Below are positions 6,699 through 9,918 of a stretch of 9,918 nt of DNA, piece by piece. Made by a program: the position numbers and the translations under genes. This DNA is from Candidatus Poribacteria bacterium. Lineage in GTDB: Bacteria; Poribacteria; WGA-4E; GCA-2687025. Position 1 is the stretch's first letter; every line of letters starts with the position of its first letter. The DNA lies in contig NYZG01000368.1 in assembly GCA_002687025.1 (NCBI GenBank), positions 1 to 9,918 of the forward strand, written 5' to 3'. The notes below the pieces were generated by a model that worked only from the letters and a program-made list of their open reading frames with translations, had not been told where the DNA came from and searched no databases.

Positions 6699-7445
6699 GT
6701 GAGCAGGTTGCGCCAGCATGTCGCCGCCATTGCGGCGGCCGTGTCCATCGGCAGCATGTCTTTCTCGGCCGGCGCCGTCGAGGTATTCCGGGTGTCGGAC
6801 TACGACGGCGGTTCGCAGATCTGGTTCGAGGCGGAAGCGTTCGACGAACGCCTTCCCGAGGGCGCGCAGTTCTTCCCGATTTCCGGCGAAGGCAATGCCG
6901 CCAAGGCGCCAGACGACACCTTCGGGGAGGTAGTGACCCGCGCGGGCGGCGCAGGCGGCCGGCTGTCGTACACGTTCGACATCAGCCGCGCCGGAGGCAA
7001 TGGCGGGACGTGGTACTTCTTCGGCCGCGTCATCAACCCGAGCAACCAATCCGACTACATGCTGGTCGAGTCGCACCCCGACGACGACGACATCCCCGAT
7101 GAGCCCCCATTTCCTGGTGGCGATGGCGTGAAGCCGTTCGATAACGCGGACGACCGCATCTTCGAGCAGGACACCCCCGCGTGGGCGTGGGCCATCCTCG
7201 CGCATAACGAGGGGCACACCAAACAGCTCGAGGACGGGGAGAACACGATGCACATCTTCCATCGCCAGGGGAACAACACGCGGGTGATGGACGTGTTCGT
7301 GTGGGTGGACGACGTGGCCTACCTGCCGACGGACGATGACTACATCAGCGCCGAGGAGAAGACGTCGGGCCTCGCCGTCGACTCCGGCGCGAAGCTGACG
7401 ACGGCTTGGGGGCGGCTGAAGCGGCGGCAGTCCAGGTTGCGCTGA
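6699..7445 (+). CDS. Secreted CBM-like beta-sandwich protein of unknown function
   Basis: This 248-residue protein starts with a signal peptide: a basic MSRLRQH, a hydrophobic core (about 8-22), and probable cleavage after SAGA (23-26). The mature part resembles carbohydrate-binding-module-type beta-sandwiches. IWFEAEAFDE (41-50) opens the domain, GGTWYFFGRV (102-111) is an inner strand, and GENTMHIFHRQGNNTRVMDV (180-199) matches the closing G.HTL.I..RE.GTR.D pattern of such domains. An acidic Asp/Pro-rich loop occupies about 125-157, and Trp/Tyr residues are frequent, as in sugar-binding surfaces. The C-terminus ends AVDSGAKLTTAWGRLKRR, a tail set apart from the domain. Glycan binding is inferred from fold resemblance only; no catalytic residues are recognisable. 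GGGAG supports the GTG start. It stands alone, bounded by a gap upstream and a terminator downstream. Confidence 0.78.
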   Translation: MSRLRQHVAAIAAAVSIGSMSFSAGAVEVFRVSDYDGGSQIWFEAEAFDERLPEGAQFFPISGEGNAAKAPDDTFGEVVTRAGGAGGRLSYTFDISRAGGNGGTWYFFGRVINPSNQSDYMLVESHPDDDDIPDEPPFPGGDGVKPFDNADDRIFEQDTPAWAWAILAHNEGHTKQLEDGENTMHIFHRQGNNTRVMDVFVWVDDVAYLPTDDDYISAEEKTSGLAVDSGAKLTTAWGRLKRRQSRLR

Positions 7446-7464
7446 GATGGAGCGCCCAGTGTGT

Positions 7465-7500
7465 GACGAGCCCTCGGCGTGCGTCAGGGGCTCGTTTCTA
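7465..7500 (+). terminator. Rho-independent terminator after secreted protein gene
   Basis: ACGAGCCC (7466-7473) pairs perfectly with GGGCTCGT (7488-7495), an 8-bp stem with a 14-base loop, followed immediately by TTTCT. It begins 20 bases after the upstream stop. It separates the secreted protein gene from the dehydrogenase gene, and shows that an in-frame GTG at 7479 lies inside the loop and is unlikely to be the dehydrogenase start. Confidence 0.7.
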
Positions 7501-7518
7501 TCTCTGCGCCCAACACAC

Positions 7519-7523
7519 GGAGG
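7519..7523 (+). promoter_or_regulatory. Ribosome-binding site that decides the dehydrogenase start
   Basis: GGAGG lies 6 bases before the GTG at 7530. This near-ideal site selects 7530 over the longer in-frame GTG at 7479. Confidence 0.8.
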
Positions 7524-7529
7524 CACGCC

Positions 7530-8513
7530 GTGATCCGGGTAACGAAACCGGAGGGGTTCGGGAACATCCAGCTCGAGACGGTCCCGACTCCGGCGCCGGA
7601 TTCCAACCAGGTGCTCGCCCGGACGGACGCTACGCTCATCAGCCGGGGCTCCGAGCTGTTCGCGCGGTACATCAAGGACGACGCCGTCTCTCCGTCCATC
7701 ATGGGTTATTCGCTGGCGGGGGTGGCGGAGGCGGTGGGGCGCGATGTGACCGCGTACGCCGTCGGCGACCGCGTGATGATCGTCGCTCCCCACGCGAGTC
7801 ACGCCATCGGGACGCCACACCCGACCGACGGCCGAATGACCTCGCTCCCCGAGGGCGTCTCTCAGGAAGAGGCGACGTTCGTGCCGTTGGTCACGAGCGC
7901 CGTCGCCTGGGCCGACTCGTCCGGCGCGCGGGAAGGCGACACGGTAGTGATCCTGGGTCAGGGGCTCGTCGGTAGTCTGATGCTTCAGGTGATGCGTGCC
8001 CGCGGCGTGGGCAGGATCATCGCCGTGGACGCGCTCGACATGCGTTGCGACCTGGCGCGCGCGTTCGGCGCCGATCTCGTCGTCAACGCACGCGACGCCG
8101 ACCCGGTCGCGGCCGTGATGGAAGCCACGGGCGGCGAGGGCGCCGATCTCGTCATCGACTGTGTCGGCGGCCATGCCGGCGTGAGGTCGTTCGAGCAGGC
8201 GCAGGATATGGTGCGCGCGCGGGGCACGCTGCAGCTCATCGCGTTGTATCAGCAGGCGCCGCTGGCTCTACATTCGGCGAGGATCATGAACCGGCGTCTG
8301 GTGGCCGGTATCCTCACCGACGAGCCGCGTTCGCGCACCGTCGCGCGCGCGCTCTCGCTGATGGAGAAGGGCCATGTCCGCGTGGGCCCAATGATCACGC
8401 ACCGCTTCCCGTACGCGGACGCCAAAGCCGCGTTCGACCTGCTGTGGAACAGTCCCGGCGACGCGCTGGGGGTCCTCCTGCTGTGGCGCAATACCGCCGT
8501 CCGCGCGCAGTAG
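7530..8513 (+). CDS. Zinc-independent medium-chain dehydrogenase/reductase
   Basis: This 327-residue cytoplasmic oxidoreductase has the alcohol-dehydrogenase-like MDR plan. An N-terminal GroES-like domain (about 1-120) is followed by a Rossmann domain (about 125-265) with VVILGQGLVGSL (139-150) carrying the GxGxxG nucleotide loop. D167 at the end of the second strand suggests NAD rather than NADP. The catalytic-zinc Cys/His set of classical alcohol dehydrogenases is missing. Its place is taken by ATLISRGSEL (34-43), typical of the TLISxGTE branch that includes BchC-like and sugar- or inositol-type dehydrogenases, and the structural-zinc cysteine cluster is also absent. The Rossmann part continues with GADLVIDCVGG (204-214), usual for the family. 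The substrate cannot be told; the gene is monocistronic by its flanks. The GTG start is fixed by GGAGG; an upstream GTG would add 17 residues translated from the terminator. Confidence 0.86.
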   Translation: MIRVTKPEGFGNIQLETVPTPAPDSNQVLARTDATLISRGSELFARYIKDDAVSPSIMGYSLAGVAEAVGRDVTAYAVGDRVMIVAPHASHAIGTPHPTDGRMTSLPEGVSQEEATFVPLVTSAVAWADSSGAREGDTVVILGQGLVGSLMLQVMRARGVGRIIAVDALDMRCDLARAFGADLVVNARDADPVAAVMEATGGEGADLVIDCVGGHAGVRSFEQAQDMVRARGTLQLIALYQQAPLALHSARIMNRRLVAGILTDEPRSRTVARALSLMEKGHVRVGPMITHRFPYADAKAAFDLLWNSPGDALGVLLLWRNTAVRAQ

Positions 8514-8685
8514 GAGCGCGTCCTAACACCATGTGAGAGACCGGCCGAGATGGAGGCCGGCGGTTGCCGACCGCGATGCGCCGATGCAGACTAGTTTGGT
8601 AGCCCTTGGGCGAGGCGGACCGCGGTCAGCACGATTCCGCGACATTCACCGGTCCCATGGGCCCATCCGCGAGAGAATGTGACGC
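8514..8685. other. Intergenic region before propeller lipoproteins
   Basis: This 172-bp gap contains no gene. A GC-rich inverted repeat, CCGGCC (8541-8546) with GGCCGG (8555-8560) and an 8-base loop, lies 28 bases after the dehydrogenase stop and may end its transcript, although no T-run follows. A perfect 10-base palindrome ATGGGCCCAT (8657-8666) lies 20 bases before the next start. No convincing promoter pair was found. Confidence 0.4.
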
Positions 8686-9732
8686 GTGAGTGGGACTGTC
8701 GGAAGCATGCTCTGGGCTGGTGTCGGCGCAGCGCGACAATGGGCTGCCTCCCGTGGCCGTCTCTCGGCCCTGCTTCTCGTCGGGGTGGCCACCGTCCTGG
8801 CCGGTTGCGGAGAGGACGCGAACAACGTGGCCGAGAACGTGGCGGACGAGACGCCGCCCGCGGCGACCTCGCAAATCGCGTTCGTGTCGGATCGTGACGG
8901 GAGCCGCCGGATATTCCTGATGGACTCCGACGGAAGTGACCAACGACCTGTCACCGACCCCGCCCATGGCGAAGACACCTGGCCCGCCTGGTCACCGGAC
9001 GGTACGCGGATCGCGTTCGTATCCGACCGCGACGGCGACCGCGAGATATATGTGATGAGGGCCGACGGCGGCGGCCCGCGGAACGTCTCCAACCGCCCGA
9101 GCGACGATGACACACAGCCCGCGTGGTCCCCGGATGGGACGACCATTGCGTTCGTCTCGCAGACGCTGCTGGCTAGCGTCGAGGACGTGGGCCAGGAGAT
9201 CTTCCTGATCGACGTCGACGGCGGGAACCTACGCGAGATCGCTGTCGCCGGGGGGATGTACGCGCGACGGCCGAGTTGGGCGCCCGACAACAGCGGCATC
9301 GTCTACGAGGCGTTCTGGCCCGGCATCGGTGAGGGCACACCGAGCGTTCACATCGTGGACATGGAGGGAAGGAGGCTCGGCGATATGCCGGGCGTGACCA
9401 AGTCGCCTGCCTGGTCTCCCGACGGCCTCTCCATCGCCGTCGCGACGCGCAACCGCGCGGATGGCGGCCGCCAAACCATCAGCGTAATGGACGTCGACGG
9501 ACAGAACCGGCGGGTCATCACGAGCAACGCGCACGGCGACGACGACGAGCCCGCATGGTCACCGGATGGCAGCCGCCTGGCCTACGCGGCCGGACATTCG
9601 GGGTACAACGCGTATCTCCCCGCCCGCACGACACGTGGCGCGAACATCCACGTCGTCAACCTCGACCATCTGACGGTCATACAGCTCACGCATGGCCGCA
9701 GCTACAACGGCATGCCCGCGTGGTCACCGTGA
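8686..9732 (+). CDS. WD40-like (PD40/TolB-type) beta-propeller lipoprotein
   Basis: This 348-residue protein is predicted to be exported and lipid-anchored. A basic/hydrophobic leader ends in the lipobox VLAGC with the modified cysteine at 41, followed by a short linker. Six copies of the PD40 motif (PAWSPDG or variants) have their Trp at 102, 147, 198, 243, 291 and 346, each preceded by a strand such as EIYVMRADG or EIFLIDVDG. This gives a six-bladed propeller like the TolB C-terminal domain. There is no N-terminal TolB alpha/beta domain, so it is not TolB itself; it more likely binds a partner or ligand at the cell envelope. The chain ends at WSP, and the missing IAFVSDRDG half-repeat is at the N-terminus (64-72). 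The GTG start has only GAGAGA about 9 bases upstream; ATG 8707 is an alternative. A paralogue follows immediately. Confidence 0.87.
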   Translation: MSGTVGSMLWAGVGAARQWAASRGRLSALLLVGVATVLAGCGEDANNVAENVADETPPAATSQIAFVSDRDGSRRIFLMDSDGSDQRPVTDPAHGEDTWPAWSPDGTRIAFVSDRDGDREIYVMRADGGGPRNVSNRPSDDDTQPAWSPDGTTIAFVSQTLLASVEDVGQEIFLIDVDGGNLREIAVAGGMYARRPSWAPDNSGIVYEAFWPGIGEGTPSVHIVDMEGRRLGDMPGVTKSPAWSPDGLSIAVATRNRADGGRQTISVMDVDGQNRRVITSNAHGDDDEPAWSPDGSRLAYAAGHSGYNAYLPARTTRGANIHVVNLDHLTVIQLTHGRSYNGMPAWSP

Positions 9733-9918
9733 GCCGGCGCGCGCCTGCGCCTTCCCGCCGCATGAACTTGCGCCTCTGGCTGGCGACGACAGGGCCCATA
9801 GCGGCGGTCGTTCTTCTCGTCGCTTGCGGAGGCGATTCGGACGCGCTCTCGGAAGCGCCGCCCACGGCATCCCGGCCGTCCAGGATCGCGTTCGTCTCGA
9901 ACCGCGACGGGTACGGCC
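9729..9918 (+). CDS. Second PD40-type lipoprotein, N-terminal part (cut by window edge)
   Basis: The reading frame starts at a GTG whose last bases overlap the preceding TGA (GTGA, 9729-9732), or at ATG 9762 eleven codons later; neither has a Shine-Dalgarno match. It stays open to the window end (63 residues). The Arg-rich n-region, the hydrophobic stretch PIAAVVLLVAC (23-33 from the GTG), the lipobox LVAC with cysteine 33, an acidic/Pro linker, and then RIAFVSNRDGYG together repeat the layout of the upstream lipoprotein. The IAFVSxRDG entry is the same first propeller strand. It is therefore a tandem paralogue, probably co-transcribed and translationally coupled. Only the export signal and first strand are visible, so blade number and function cannot be judged. 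Confidence 0.78.
   Translation, partial: MSRRAPAPSRRMNLRLWLATTGPIAAVVLLVACGGDSDALSEAPPTASRPSRIAFVSNRDGYG

Noticed and set aside
6513..8174. A 553-codon minus-strand frame across the secreted protein and dehydrogenase
   Set aside because: It crosses the terminator and two real genes in antisense and has no coherent domain content.
8657..8666. Palindrome ATGGGCCCAT as a transcription-factor operator
   Set aside because: A single 10-base palindrome in GC-rich DNA is expected by chance at this scale and no second copy is seen, so it is described only as part of the gap.

Overview
The window is GC-rich, gene-dense bacterial DNA from a Gram-negative-type cell. It encodes a periplasmic adaptor, two FtsX/MacB-type permeases and lipoproteins. 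The organism cannot be named from sequence alone. The mix of a DUF4438 protein, a secreted CBM-like protein ending in a KLTTAWGRLK-type tail and PD40 propeller lipoproteins reminds me of uncultivated, probably environmental lineages such as Poribacteria and relatives. That is recollection, not a search result.

Layout. At the left edge, on the minus strand, is the start of a DUF4438 protein (1-146). A 182-bp divergent spacer separates it from an Eis-like GNAT acetyltransferase (329-1651, plus strand). After a 162-bp gap with a possible promoter comes a three-gene efflux operon. It holds a long HlyD/MacA-type adaptor (1814-3778) and two different MacB-type permeases (about 3778-5169 and 5173-6441), overlapping or 3 bp apart. 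No ATP-binding subunit and no TolC-like channel is present. A 257-bp gap with small inverted repeats follows. Then comes a secreted beta-sandwich (CBM-like) protein (6699-7445) with a convincing rho-independent terminator behind it, and a zinc-less medium-chain dehydrogenase (7530-8513). After another 172-bp gap there are two tandem WD40-like (PD40/TolB-type) lipoproteins, the second cut by the right edge (8686-9732 and 9729-9918).

How the parts work together. The adaptor and two permeases should form a tripartite-type ABC exporter or lipoprotein-handling machine spanning the inner membrane and periplasm. They would need an ATPase encoded elsewhere. The adaptor is unusual: its lipoyl domain is split by about 240 helical residues, and its C-terminal half appears to hold two tandem beta-barrel domains, the second interrupting the membrane-proximal domain. 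The other genes look like separate units: metabolism (dehydrogenase), acetylation (GNAT) and cell-surface or secreted binding proteins.

I found no mobile element, CRISPR array, tRNA or rRNA. The long antisense reading frames are high-GC shadows of the real genes. The most original observation is the architecture of the adaptor and its pairing with two unlike permeases without an ATPase.
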